Shown here piece after piece: positions 9,495 through 18,662 of a DNA stretch of 36,078 nt (within the stretch, counting starts at the first letter, position 1; every line of letters starts with the position of its first letter). The notes beneath the pieces are model-generated. The model was not told the DNA's origin. It ran no database searches and worked only from the letters and a program-made list of their open reading frames with translations. The DNA lies in assembly GCA_030445865.1 (NCBI GenBank), contig JASUSV010000014.1, positions 1-36,078 on the forward strand. Reading direction: 5' to 3'. Made by a program: the position numbers and the translations under genes. Source of the stretch: Clostridia bacterium. GTDB lineage: Bacteria > Bacillota > DSM-521 > Neomoorellales > Neomoorellaceae.

Positions 9495-9520
9495 GGAGAT
9501 CTCCTCTCTAAGGAAACAAA

Positions 9521-10534
9521 TTACTCTATTTGAAAATGGGTATAACCGCCCTTTTTTAATTCTCCAACCCGGCCGTTTTGTTCAATAAGCAAACCTTTTT
9601 CAGGGGGGAGAACTTCGCCGATTACAGTTACCGGTATGCCGCAGGTACCGGCTACGGCCTCCTGGACTTTTTTTACCGCCTCCGGCCGGCAGGCCAGCAA
9701 GAGCTCGAAGTCTTCACCGCCGAATAAGGCGTAATCCAAGGGGTCTTTACCCGCCATGGCCGCCGCCCTAACGGTAGGCATGGCGAGGGGAATTTTTTCG
9801 GCGTAAATAACCGCGCCTACCCCTGCCGCCTTGCTTATCTCCCGAAGTTCGGCAGCCAGGCCATCGCTGATGTCGTCGGCAGCCGTGATGGCGCCGGTAG
9901 TGGCAGCCAGGCGGGCCTCTATGACGCGGGGTTGAGGTTGAAAGTGCCGCCGGCGGAGGTAATCTCGGTCTTCTTTATTCACGGGAAGCCCCTTTAAAAT
10001 TACCTCTAGGCCTGCCGCCGCCGCACCCAGGTCGCCGGTAACCAGAAGGTAGTCGCCGGGCCGGGCCCCGCTGCGTAAAACGGCCTTACCCTTTTCCACT
10101 TTGCCCAGGATGGTGACGTTTATAACCACCCCTTCAGGCGAAGAAACCGTATCGCCGCCTACGATATTGACGCCAAATGTGCGGGCACATTCCTTAAGGC
10201 CACGGTAAAGCTCATCGACAAAGCTTACTTCCAAATCGCCTGCGAGGCCTATGGAAATTAACGCCTGCTCTGGAATACCGGCCATGGCAGCAATATCGCT
10301 TATATTTACGGCCATAGCTTTATATCCGATCTCATATGGCGTAGCAGTATCGAGAGTAAAATGAACGTCTTCAACCAGCATGTCGGTAGAAGCTAGAAGG
10401 TGGTAGGCGTCAGACAGGCAAAGGACGGCAGCATCATCGCCGATGCCGCATAAAACTGTTTCAGGCTTTATAATAGTACCCTTTTTAATCCGGTCTATAA
10501 GCTCGAATTCACCGATGTCTTTCAGGCGCAACAT
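9521..10534 (-). CDS. thiL: Thiamine-monophosphate kinase
   Basis: A 337-aa ThiL, which phosphorylates thiamine monophosphate to thiamine pyrophosphate with ATP. The N-terminal [19 protein letters not shown] (about 30-38), the [11 protein letters not shown] metal-binding block, the GGDTVSS strand and [11 protein letters not shown] are the defining PurM-like superfamily motifs. GGEDFELL near the C-terminus is also present. Start ATG at 10534. It is the first gene of the thiL-ahcY-dinG minus-strand run; the 141 bp upstream (10535-10675) show no TPP riboswitch elements that I can recognise. Confidence 0.95.
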   Translation of the reverse strand: MLRLKDIGEFELIDRIKKGTIIKPETVLCGIGDDAAVLCLSDAYHLLASTDMLVEDVHFTLDTATPYEIGYKAMAVNISDIAAMAGIPEQALISIGLAGDLEVSFVDELYRGLKECARTFGVNIVGGDTVSSPEGVVINVTILGKVEKGKAVLRSGARPGDYLLVTGDLGAAAAGLEVILKGLPVNKEDRDYLRRRHFQPQPRVIEARLAATTGAITAADDISDGLAAELREISKAAGVGAVIYAEKIPLAMPTVRAAAMAGKDPLDYALFGGEDFELLLACRPEAVKKVQEAVAGTCGIPVTVIGEVLPPEKGLLIEQNGRVGELKKGGYTHFQIE

Positions 10535-10675
10535 TTATTCCCTCTTCACTAAAAAACATCCTCAGTAGTATCTTGCCATACACACAAAGCTAGCGCAAGG
10601 CTCCGGCTTAAGTGAGTTGCCTCAGTTTTTGCTTAAGGTTTGGTTATAATGTTTTTTGCCTTCGCCTTTACCAAG

Positions 10676-11569
10676 CTAAAGCGGTAAAATTTGGGGCTGC
10701 CACCCTAAAGATGCTGCCAGCTCGGGATACTTCTCTGGCGATGCCTGGCCGCCGATAGCGGCAAGAACAGCTTCAAACGCGTTGGCTGCCGGAGAGATGC
10801 CTTCCCATATAGGTGTAGTACTGATTAGGTAGCTGGCGCCGCAAGCGCGGAGCATTTCCCTGTCTGCCGGTGCGGTGCCGCTGGCAATTACGATTTTCCC
10901 TCTTAAATTTCCCGGCAGGTAACGCCTGATAAAATGCCAGTCGCCGGCGATAATTTCGAAGCCGGTATAAAGGTAGCCGGCAATATATTTGCCTGCGAGG
11001 AAGGTTTTTGGCGAGGAATAAAGATATTTCAAGGGCAGGCGGGCGAGCAGGGGCATGGTGGCCACCGCAACCCGGCAGAAAGAAGAAAAAGGTAGAATAA
11101 CCGGCATCTTAAGGCCAAAGAAAGGATCTCCCGCCCAGACGCGGCAGCCTGCCTGTTTTAAACTCCAGGCCAGCCAGTAACGGTCGAGAACGGAAACTAC
11201 CAGGGCCTTTTTATTATTAAGATCTAATTGGAGTTTCTCCTGAATACAGGAAACTACCAACGGCTCCCCATATTGCTTCCAGCCGGAGCCATCAAATACA
11301 GGGGTACGTTTGGTTATGCGGGCCAGGCGAAGACCCTGCGGGCAGGGATAACGCCTCTTGCCTAGGTGATAATAAAAATTAGCCCCGCCGAGGCCCAGGG
11401 CAGCGACCTGGCCGTCAAGCTGGCGTAAAAGCCTGGCGGCGAGATCGGTGTTTTCCTGGCAGCCAACGCGCTCCAAAAATATTTGCTGCTCCTTGAGGGG
11501 GAGAATTATCCGGTAATCGCGTTTGGAGCTGCCTAAACTAACGCTTACGACTTTTTTAAAACCTAACAC
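10676..11569 (-). CDS. Conserved protein of unknown function, in a family often labelled quinate 5-dehydrogenase
   Basis: A 297-aa protein beginning VVSVSLGSSKRDYRI, with LDGQVAALGLGGANFYY and VFDGSGWKQY blocks and a later VVSVLDRYWLAWSL segment. I recall this pattern from a Firmicute family carried in databases under a quinate 5-dehydrogenase label; I see no classical Rossmann GxGxxG supporting that activity, so the label should not be trusted. The start is probably GTG at 11569, overlapping the end of the DUF3786 gene, so the two are translationally linked. No membrane segments. Function unknown. Confidence 0.6.
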   Translation of the reverse strand: MLGFKKVVSVSLGSSKRDYRIILPLKEQQIFLERVGCQENTDLAARLLRQLDGQVAALGLGGANFYYHLGKRRYPCPQGLRLARITKRTPVFDGSGWKQYGEPLVVSCIQEKLQLDLNNKKALVVSVLDRYWLAWSLKQAGCRVWAGDPFFGLKMPVILPFSSFCRVAVATMPLLARLPLKYLYSSPKTFLAGKYIAGYLYTGFEIIAGDWHFIRRYLPGNLRGKIVIASGTAPADREMLRACGASYLISTTPIWEGISPAANAFEAVLAAIGGQASPEKYPELAASLGWQPQILPL

Positions 11570-12237
11570 TCCTGGCCGTCCTTTTTGGCTATACTGGCCG
11601 CAGCTCTTTTCAGGTAACCGGCCAGGATTTCACCTAAAACAGCATAGTCCTCGGTTGGCATGAAGCCAGAAGCCGAGGCATCAAAAAGAACGGTAGCATT
11701 GGGGGGAAATTCCTCATCTCCTGCCCAAACAATATAGGCGACCGGGATTTCGGGGAAGGGGTATAACACGACGCTGGCATCGCCTAGACCCAGGGGTCTA
11801 CCGCCTAAAGTTCTGCCCGCATCCAGAAGAAGCCGGGGGCAGGAGCCGAATGCTTTTACAACAGGCCGTACCGCCCGAGCAAGAAAAGGCTGGAGGTATA
11901 TATTTCCTCCCGGCAGCTCCTTAAAAGTAATCCATTGGTTTTTTAGGGGTTGGTAGCCGCCCGTTAGATAATGCAGGATAAGAATTTGCAGTATAACATT
12001 GACATCTTCTCCCCCACTCTCTTTATTTATGTGACCCGAGGGATAGGCTATCTGGTAGGACTCATTTAGAAAAGGCAGGGTAAAAACCTGCGGTCCGGCA
12101 TCCCAGGATACTTTTTTAATCCGGGCGACCTCTTGCGGCAAGCACTGGGAGAATTTCTGCCGAGATTGGGTCAGAGCGTCGCTATACGGATTATTTTGAT
12201 GCACAATGAATTCCCCCATTCGTTTCCAATATAGCAC
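11563..12237 (-). CDS. DUF3786 domain protein
   Basis: A 224-aa soluble protein. The segments VFTLPFLNESYQIAYPSG, ILILHYLTGGYQPL and ITFKELPGGNIYLQPFLARA match the DUF3786 pattern I know from anaerobic bacteria and archaea. Biochemical role unknown. The start is uncertain: GTG at 12237 has little ribosome-binding sequence, ATG at 12219 has only a weak GGAAA, and GTG at 12204 has GGGGGAA six bases upstream and may be the real one. It overlaps the following gene by several bases, so both are made from one transcript. Confidence 0.7.
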   Translation of the reverse strand: MLYWKRMGEFIVHQNNPYSDALTQSRQKFSQCLPQEVARIKKVSWDAGPQVFTLPFLNESYQIAYPSGHINKESGGEDVNVILQILILHYLTGGYQPLKNQWITFKELPGGNIYLQPFLARAVRPVVKAFGSCPRLLLDAGRTLGGRPLGLGDASVVLYPFPEIPVAYIVWAGDEEFPPNATVLFDASASGFMPTEDYAVLGEILAGYLKRAAASIAKKDGQEC

Positions 12238-12267
12238 CTTGTAGTAACCTTTTCAACCTTAATCGGA

Positions 12268-12289
12268 GGGCTGGGGTATACCCCAGCCC
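12268..12289. repeat. Perfect 22-bp palindrome between convergent-facing gene ends
   Basis: GGGCTGGGG (12268-12276) and CCCCAGCCC (12281-12289) flank TATA, giving a complete GC-rich palindrome. It lies between the start of the DUF3786 gene and the end of the beta-propeller gene, both on the minus strand. There is no T-run on either side, so it is not a canonical intrinsic terminator, though it could still stabilise an mRNA 3' end. Confidence 0.5.
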
Positions 12290-12349
12290 TGGAGGCGGAA
12301 ATACAATGGTGATGAGGAGGTATTAGCAAGAAAATGATGAGCTTTTAGC

Positions 12350-14635
12350 TCAAAGTATAGATATGCTTTTTATTTCCCTTAAAGTATCTAATTGGTGGGC
12401 TTTGACCATGCTTCTGGATAAAGTATAAAGGGTGTCTCCTATATAAAGGATCCTTTCTATGTTTTTACTGCTTTCATACCACCTGTCTCCTGCTTTGAGG
12501 TAGTTTTCCTCGGATAGATGGGTTATTCTACCCTTTAAGGTGAACCCTTTGATAAGATCGACTCTATATACATACGCCCCCTGGAAACTAAATTGGCCGT
12601 AGGCAGGTATGCCGGTTGTTTCTTTCGAGGTTTTATCTTTTATCTCCATAACCGTTACCGGGAAAGCCAGCAGGTTTTTATCCTTGTCGAAAAGCAGGGC
12701 TTTGTGATTTCTTAAAATTTCCGAATCCGTTCCTCTATCCCCAATTACTTCTTTAAACATCTCTACGGGGTGCTGCACGTCGCTGACATCGAAGATGGCC
12801 ACCTTCATCCCCTGATAAAAGGCCATGCTTTCCAGGTTGTTCCCCTGCCGGTCTTTCGGGGTTATTTCTATCGTATCCTTACCGAAACCGATAACATGGT
12901 TTTCGTCATAGGGGTGCAGGTAATCGCTATATCCTGGTATCTTCAAGGCCCCGAGGATCTTGGGAGTTTTGGGGTCCTTTAAATCTATAACGAAAAAGGG
13001 ATCTACCTTTTTGAAAGTTACCATGTAGGCCCTATCTCCCATGAATCTTACGGAGTAGATCTTTTCTCCCGGTGCGATATCATCCAATTTACCTACCACA
13101 TTCAGGTTTTGATCCAGGATGTAGATGTTGTTTTTGGAAGCATGCTCATCGTTTCGCCATATGTGGCCTCTGGTAGTGGCCACCCGGAAATAACCCTGAT
13201 GTTCATCCATGGAAAACTGGTTTAAGACGGTGCCAGGAACCTCCCCCTTGCCCTGATAGGTTACCTTACCTTGATTTAGAGCAAATTTGTAGATAACGGT
13301 ATTTGCTTCATCAGGTGCTATGGCGGCATATTTTTCTTTCGGAGGCTTTACCTCTCCAGATTTATATTGGGTTAGGGCTACATAAAGGTTCTCCTGGGAG
13401 GCGTAAATATTTTCACCTGCCCCCAGATAAGTAGAAATATGGGCTTTTTCCCCAGGGCGGTCCAGATTTAATCCGGCGATTATCAAGTAATTAGGGCTTG
13501 GGCAATCGGGGAAATAACGGATTTCGGAGTAGTCGATCTGAGTAAAGTTGTCGCCTCTGGCCGTGTCCCGGTAGGAAGGAGTTGCTTTTTCTTTTTCTTG
13601 TTCTATTTGGTCCATAATGTAATAGTGAATACCCTTGTTGACGACCAGGTAAAGAGCGGACCCTACTTTCCTGGAGGAAATATAATTACCTTCCAGTTCT
13701 ATTTCGCGCAACTTCTTAATGTTTTCCTTATCGCTAATGTCGTAGATGATGGCCTTAACCGTGGTCTTCAGGCGGTAAGGGGGTGGATAGATTTCCGGCC
13801 TTACAGGGCCCTGTATGTATACAGGAGCGTCATAACCGGAAGACCCGATTACCACCAGGTACTTTTCATCTACATACAATTCCTGTGGGCTAAATCCTTC
13901 TTCAAACCGTAAAGTAGTTACAACCTCCATCTCCTCCGCAGGATAAGCCCGTACTATCACGACCCTGTGGTAGCCAACCGCGTAGATGTACTTGCCGTCC
14001 GTTTTGGCTATGTCGGCTTCATCCACACCCTCTACCTGGATATTGGTCGTTGAGTAGCCGACTCCGTCGCGGTTGCCAGCGGCTGTCGCCGCCGCTTCTT
14101 CTCTGGTCAAGCCGCCATAGATGGTTACAGGCGAGTCTTTTATCTTCTCCAAAATCGCCTTCAGGTTTTCGTAAGAGCCAACCGTAGGAAGGTCTTCCTT
14201 TTGGCTTTTTATATAAACCGTTTTATTTTTTGCATCCCATTCAACGGTCACTTCCAGTGCTTCACCGATAAAATTGATGGGGACAAGGATTCTATCCTTA
14301 ACAATATGGGGGGCTGTTTCAAGAATTATAGGCCGGCCATTTTTATATGCGATCTTTTGATGAACAGTTATCCGAAAGCTGGTACTACCTAAGGTTGCTA
14401 TAACAGATTTATTTTCTTGATCCCAGGAAACTTCTGCTCCCAGAGATTCCAAGGTGCTTCTTAAAGGAATCATTACTGTTTCATTTTCTACTACCGGGTT
14501 AACGTCAAAAGAAAGCTGGGCCCCATCTAGAAAAATTTTTATTTCTTCCTGGTTAGCTACGGCTATAGATGAGGTGATGCCCAACACTAAGATTAAGATT
14601 AGTAATAGCAATACTAAGGGTGAAAATTTTCTCAT
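12350..14635 (-). CDS. Secreted stalk-domain (Cu-amine-oxidase N-like) plus beta-propeller protein
   Basis: A 761-aa exported protein. Residues 1-27 form a signal peptide (MRKFSP, long hydrophobic core, AVA-N). Residues about 30-145 hold a copper-amine-oxidase N-terminal-like stalk domain (IFLDGAQLSF, VMIPLRSTLESLGAEVSWD, ILVPINFIGEALEVTVEWD). The remaining 600 residues match the secreted beta-propeller family distantly related to WD-40 (COG4880 type): TNIQVEGVDEADIAKTDGKY, then repeated strands ending in KTPKILGALKIPGYSDYLHP and HPVEMFKEV. I start at ATG 14635, which has AAGGGATG upstream; the open frame extends to 14770 without a signal peptide. A TATAAT-like -10 on the minus strand lies at 14800-14795. 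Likely a cell-surface protein; ligand unknown. Confidence 0.85.
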   Translation of the reverse strand: MRKFSPLVLLLLILILVLGITSSIAVANQEEIKIFLDGAQLSFDVNPVVENETVMIPLRSTLESLGAEVSWDQENKSVIATLGSTSFRITVHQKIAYKNGRPIILETAPHIVKDRILVPINFIGEALEVTVEWDAKNKTVYIKSQKEDLPTVGSYENLKAILEKIKDSPVTIYGGLTREEAAATAAGNRDGVGYSTTNIQVEGVDEADIAKTDGKYIYAVGYHRVVIVRAYPAEEMEVVTTLRFEEGFSPQELYVDEKYLVVIGSSGYDAPVYIQGPVRPEIYPPPYRLKTTVKAIIYDISDKENIKKLREIELEGNYISSRKVGSALYLVVNKGIHYYIMDQIEQEKEKATPSYRDTARGDNFTQIDYSEIRYFPDCPSPNYLIIAGLNLDRPGEKAHISTYLGAGENIYASQENLYVALTQYKSGEVKPPKEKYAAIAPDEANTVIYKFALNQGKVTYQGKGEVPGTVLNQFSMDEHQGYFRVATTRGHIWRNDEHASKNNIYILDQNLNVVGKLDDIAPGEKIYSVRFMGDRAYMVTFKKVDPFFVIDLKDPKTPKILGALKIPGYSDYLHPYDENHVIGFGKDTIEITPKDRQGNNLESMAFYQGMKVAIFDVSDVQHPVEMFKEVIGDRGTDSEILRNHKALLFDKDKNLLAFPVTVMEIKDKTSKETTGIPAYGQFSFQGAYVYRVDLIKGFTLKGRITHLSEENYLKAGDRWYESSKNIERILYIGDTLYTLSRSMVKAHQLDTLREIKSISIL

Positions 14636-14939
14636 CGGCACATCCCTTCTTTCTTTTTTTATCCAATTGGACGTTTTTAAGGGATTTTTTGTTCCCCGGG
14701 CGCGGTTCGGAATTTCACTCTCTCCCCCGACTGATCGTACTGACCTGCTGGCGCTGATATTTGGTGGCATGATGAAACCTTAACCCTGGCGAAAATTATA
14801 CAAATTAAGGATGGGTTATGCACGCAAATATGGGTGCAGGCAGGGCGGCTGTTTATCCTCATGGGCTTAGACCCGACAAACTGTTTGGCCGCCCCCTCGA
14901 CCCGCCAAATGGGCTAATATCCTAGACCGACGACATCTT
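14636..14939. other. Upstream region of the beta-propeller gene; no gene seen
   Basis: About 300 bp of leader and intergenic sequence. It holds the ribosome-binding site (14636-14650) and a possible minus-strand -10 box near 14795-14800. I see no riboswitch fold or supported small gene; the short open frames lack ribosome-binding sites. Confidence 0.5.
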
Positions 14940-15078
14940 AAAGACGACCTCTTTGCCGATTAAGCAGAAAAACGCGCTTTATACGACCTGCGCTTAAAAA
15001 GTGGGCCTGGGCATTTCCCTCGGGGAGGCGGGGTTCGACCATACGGATCTGACCCGGTTCCGGGCCAGGCGCTTCTAG
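14940..15078 (+). pseudogene. Decayed N-terminal fragment of an IS1182/IS5-type transposase
   Basis: Read across frames, this stretch spells DDLFAD, then ALYDLRLK, then GLGISLGEAGFDHTDLTRFRARRF before a TAG at 15076-15078. That order matches the DUF772-like N-terminal part of IS1182/IS5-type transposases (YDLRLRWALGLSL-GFDHSDLSRFRARL pattern, from memory). At least one frameshift near 14990-15001 and a stop codon break it, and the catalytic DDE region is missing. No inverted terminal repeats were found. It lies just before the tRNA cluster. Confidence 0.6.
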
Positions 15079-15119
15079 TCGGCGCCGTAGTTAATTTTAA
15101 ACACTAAGTACAGAAGGGT

Positions 15120-15148
15120 TTGACAGAAACCGAGCTTTAGGTTATACT
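15120..15148 (+). promoter_or_regulatory. Sigma-A promoter of the tRNA cluster
   Basis: TTGACA (15120-15125), a 17-base spacer and TATACT (15143-15148) form a near-consensus vegetative promoter about 15 bases before tRNA-Arg. It most likely drives both tRNA genes. Confidence 0.85.
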
Positions 15149-15163
15149 ATGTACTGTAAGTAA

Positions 15164-15240
<77 letters not shown>

Positions 15241-15254
15241 AAAATATAAAATAT

Positions 15255-16588
<1,334 letters not shown>

Positions 16589-16630
16589 TGGACTACCTCC
16601 TTTGTCCATATTTTCCAATTATACCGGCCT

Positions 16631-16719
16631 CAAATAGGCCCTTCTAAAACGCAGGCAAGGATAAATTTATTCCCACAGGGTTAGAGGGGCCTATTTGGGC
16701 CTTCTAGGAGCCTGTGGGA
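16631..16719. repeat. Nested inverted repeats upstream of the integrase
   Basis: CAAATAGGCCC (16631-16641) pairs with GGGCCTATTTG (16687-16697), and TCCCACAGG (16671-16679) pairs with CCTGTGGGA (16711-16719). A related GGCC(C)TTCTA follows each of the first two. They fill the 148 bp between hicB and the integrase start. They may be binding sites for element proteins; the role is not shown. Confidence 0.5.
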
Positions 16720-16736
16720 TTCCTGATAACCCCCAG

Positions 16737-16964
16737 CTAGGCCAGCCGTCCCAAATCTACCTGCACGCGCTCGGCAGTAGCTTCCGGCTGGGGCACGGGC
16801 AGGCCGTCTTCTAGAAGACCCTGGATATGCAGCTTTATGGCCTCGGCCATGTTCTCCCGTACTTCCTCCAGCGTGGCTCCTGTTGCTACACAGCCCGGCA
16901 AGTCGGGGGAATAGGCTGAAAAGTTTTCGCCCGCCCGCTCAATCACAATCAGGTATTCGGCCAT
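16737..16964 (-). CDS. hicB: HicB-family antitoxin
   Basis: A 75-aa protein with the partial RNase-H-like HicB fold pattern: EYLIVIERAGENFSAYSPDLPGCVATGATLEEVRENMAEAIKLHI. It would bind and neutralise HicA. The short C-terminal tail lacks an obvious helix-turn-helix or ribbon-helix-helix, so autoregulation may be weak or may occur through the complex. Its ATG shares a base with the hicA stop codon (TAATG), the usual toxin-first coupling. Carried inside the integrative element, where it may stabilise maintenance. Confidence 0.9.
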   Translation of the reverse strand: MAEYLIVIERAGENFSAYSPDLPGCVATGATLEEVRENMAEAIKLHIQGLLEDGLPVPQPEATAERVQVDLGRLA

Positions 16965-17161
16965 TAGAGCTTACCCTCCTTTAACCCGGCTTGTTTAAGG
17001 ATACTGTTTAGCGTTCCTGGTGCCAGGTCATCGCCCAGATTTCCTGCAATAGTTACCCTTCCTGGCTTTGTAGGGTGCTTAAACTGCCTGTGGCTCCCCC
17101 TCTGGCGCACCATAAACCAGCCGTCCTCCTCAATCAACTTTATGACCTCACGCACCTTCAT
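16964..17161 (-). CDS. hicA: HicA-family mRNA interferase toxin
   Basis: A 65-aa double-stranded-RNA-binding-like toxin. MKVREVIKLIEEDGWFMVRQRGSHRQF... contains the catalytic histidine H24 in GSHRQFKHP; the tail LNSILKQAGL is typical. Known members cleave mRNA and tmRNA on the ribosome. ATG at 17161 is preceded by GAGCAGG. It is followed with one-base overlap by hicB. Full length and apparently intact. Confidence 0.9.
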   Translation of the reverse strand: MKVREVIKLIEEDGWFMVRQRGSHRQFKHPTKPGRVTIAGNLGDDLAPGTLNSILKQAGLKEGKL

Positions 17162-17208
17162 TATAACCTGCTCCCGTTGGTAGAGTTAAAGCCCGCTAGC
17201 CGCACCCA

Positions 17209-17451
17209 TCAACGGCCTTGCTCCTCATCCGGCACATAGACCAGCAAATCCCCAGGCTGGCAATCGAAATACTTACAAAGCTTATCTATAACCTCCACAG
17301 TGGTGTTGTACGGCTTCTGACGTGGGTCAGTAAGTTTAGCTAAGGTGTTGCGATTAATGCCGGTATCTTTGGAGATCTCAAGTAGCGGAATGCGTCTTTT
17401 CTCTTTTTGCTGTTTTTCGTCCCACAGGTTTTTTACACGGTAAACAATCAA
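17209..17451 (-). CDS. XRE/Cro-type helix-turn-helix regulator (HTH_26-like)
   Basis: An 80-aa DNA-binding protein. IVYRVKNLWDEKQ, then ISKDTGINRNTLAKLTDP as the helix-turn-helix, then VEVIDKLCKYFDCQPGDLL, is the HTH_26 pattern of small phage/element repressors. I choose TTG at 17451, with AAAGGAGTGA and seven bases of spacing, because family members start at this IVYR point; an ATG at 17478 and one at 17505 lie upstream without a good site and within the operator region. It is divergent from the 17608 gene, and two TTTGC-(N)TATGC-type palindromes lie between them, so it probably controls both directions. Confidence 0.82.
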   Translation of the reverse strand: MIVYRVKNLWDEKQQKEKRRIPLLEISKDTGINRNTLAKLTDPRQKPYNTTVEVIDKLCKYFDCQPGDLLVYVPDEEQGR

Positions 17452-17492
17452 GCTTGCATCACTCCTTTCAATTACCATAATAGCATTTTTGC

Positions 17493-17562
17493 TTTGCGTA
17501 TGCAAATAGTAAAAGGCTTTTGCAAAAAGATATTGACAGAATAGATTTGCCTATGCTAAACT
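17493..17562. promoter_or_regulatory. Divergent control region: two operator palindromes and a plus-strand promoter
   Basis: TTTGCGTATGCAAA (17493-17506) and TTTGCCTATGCTAAA (17546-17560) are related palindromes 53 bp apart, about five helical turns. A plus-strand promoter TTGACA (17533-17538), 18 bases, TAAACT (17557-17562) is overlapped by the second site in its spacer and -10 box. Further GCAAA words flank it. The divergent XRE-type regulator is the obvious candidate binder; this is inferred. Confidence 0.65.
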
Positions 17563-17607
17563 TAAAGTGCAAACGCAAATAAAAATTGTCAAGAGGGGGG
17601 TCCCAAC

Positions 17608-18111
17608 ATGCTTAACAATCTAACCCAGGTTACTCAGGAAGGGAAAGGGGAACTGATAACGGAAATGCCTTACAACAATCTAGAGGAAGTCGTTAAGTTG
17701 GCAGCGGAGAATCTTGAGCGAAAAGACAGTTTTCTCCTGAAAGTCTGGATGTATCAGGCTTATCCAGAATTACATCCATTTAAGGGAAAAATTGGGATTA
17801 TAGCTAATGGGTCTTGTCTGGAGCGAATTGGGGTAAAGTCGTGGAATTTTGTTGTAATTCAACTCGGTAAATTTGATTATAAACCGGATGATGTTGTATT
17901 GGTGATCACTGCATTTAAAGGCCGGTTAATACGGATGCTAAAAGCATTCAATAAATGGATTGAGAAAGCCCTCATTGCCGAAGTCGGAACTCGCTATACT
18001 GATTCGAGTAAAGACTTCTCCTTCCTTGTGGCCGGTAGTCTTATTCTGGGAAAAGCAATTTATGTTAGTAGTGGTCTTGATACGGGTACTAAAATTATTA
18101 CAAAATTGTAA
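17608..18111 (+). CDS. Element-borne protein of unknown function (167 aa)
   Basis: I do not recognise a family. The protein starts at ATG 17608 behind AGAGGGGGG, is soluble by composition, and mixes helical (LEEVVKLAAENLERKDSFLLKVW) and beta-like segments (KIGIIANGSCL, FVVIQLGKFDY, DVVLVITAFKG). Only one cysteine is visible and no metal or P-loop motif. It is the sole gene of a transcript: an operator-overlapped TTGACA promoter in front and a strong intrinsic terminator directly behind. Direct control by the divergent repressor suggests it is made only when repression is lifted, as for an element induction or defence gene, but that is inference. Confidence 0.7.
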   Translation: MLNNLTQVTQEGKGELITEMPYNNLEEVVKLAAENLERKDSFLLKVWMYQAYPELHPFKGKIGIIANGSCLERIGVKSWNFVVIQLGKFDYKPDDVVLVITAFKGRLIRMLKAFNKWIEKALIAEVGTRYTDSSKDFSFLVAGSLILGKAIYVSSGLDTGTKIITKL

Positions 18112-18146
18112 GGCCGGGGGCACAAACTCCCGGCCTTCTCCTTTTA
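18110..18146 (+). terminator. Intrinsic terminator of the 17608 gene
   Basis: AAGGCCGGG (18110-18118) pairs with CCCGGCCTT (18129-18137), followed by a CTCCTTTT tract. It starts at the last base of the stop codon. Confidence 0.85.
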
Positions 18147-18321
18147 TGGTCCCGCGTGGCTAGGCTGTAGGGGGATATTTTCCAGCAGGCAAGCAAAGAC
18201 ACTCCCTCCCCCTCGCCTTCTTGGGTCTGGGTATCCCGTATTCGGCCAGCAGGGCGCTGGGAAGGCTCTGGCGAACCCCTACCGCTCCATACGCATAGGG
18301 TTTCCCGCCGGGTGTAAAATA

Positions 18322-18350
18322 TTTACAATATGAACAGGATTTTCTACGCT
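18322..18350 (+). promoter_or_regulatory. Candidate promoter for the 18388-19661 gene pair
   Basis: TTTACA (18322-18327), 17 bases, TACGCT (18345-18350), 37 bp before the ATG at 18388. A moderate match to sigma-A. The 18147-18320 stretch before it shows no supported gene. Confidence 0.45.
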
Positions 18351-18387
18351 AACGCTGAATAACTCTATAGCAGGAGGTGCGTTTAAC

Positions 18388-18621
18388 ATGCGCAAAAAGA
18401 CCATCCACTGGATAGCCCTAGCAGTAGGGATTTTGGAACTACTCACAAACATCCCTGCCGTAATGCATGGCTACAATATAGCCTACGCCTTACTGAATGC
18501 CTGCAGCGCGTACCTCGTCATTTACTTCTTACTTTACACAGCAGCCTGGGTGTTTAGTATCCTTGCCAGGGTTGCCTCCCGATTCCGGGAATCCTCGAAG
18601 GATGACCGTACCGAGCTTTAA
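18388..18621 (+). CDS. Small two-helix membrane protein (77 aa)
   Basis: Starts at ATG 18388 behind an excellent AGGAGGTG. Two long hydrophobic stretches (about residues 8-26 and 32-60, the second long enough for one or two spans) are followed by a basic, then acidic, cytoplasmic-type tail (ARVASRFRESSKDDRTEL). No known family recognised. It ends 41 bp before the WYL-nuclease gene and has no terminator between, so the two are probably co-transcribed. It could be a membrane partner of that protein, which has its own C-terminal anchor. Confidence 0.7.
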   Translation: MRKKTIHWIALAVGILELLTNIPAVMHGYNIAYALLNACSAYLVIYFLLYTAAWVFSILARVASRFRESSKDDRTEL

Positions 18622-18662
18622 TGCAACGGATTGCCGCAATCGCGTTGTGGAGCGGGTTGTAG

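Noticed and set aside
10535-10675. TPP or SAH riboswitch before thiL/ahcY
   Set aside because: The 141-bp region lacks the conserved TPP CUGAGA and other aptamer words, and no SAH-aptamer pattern was seen.
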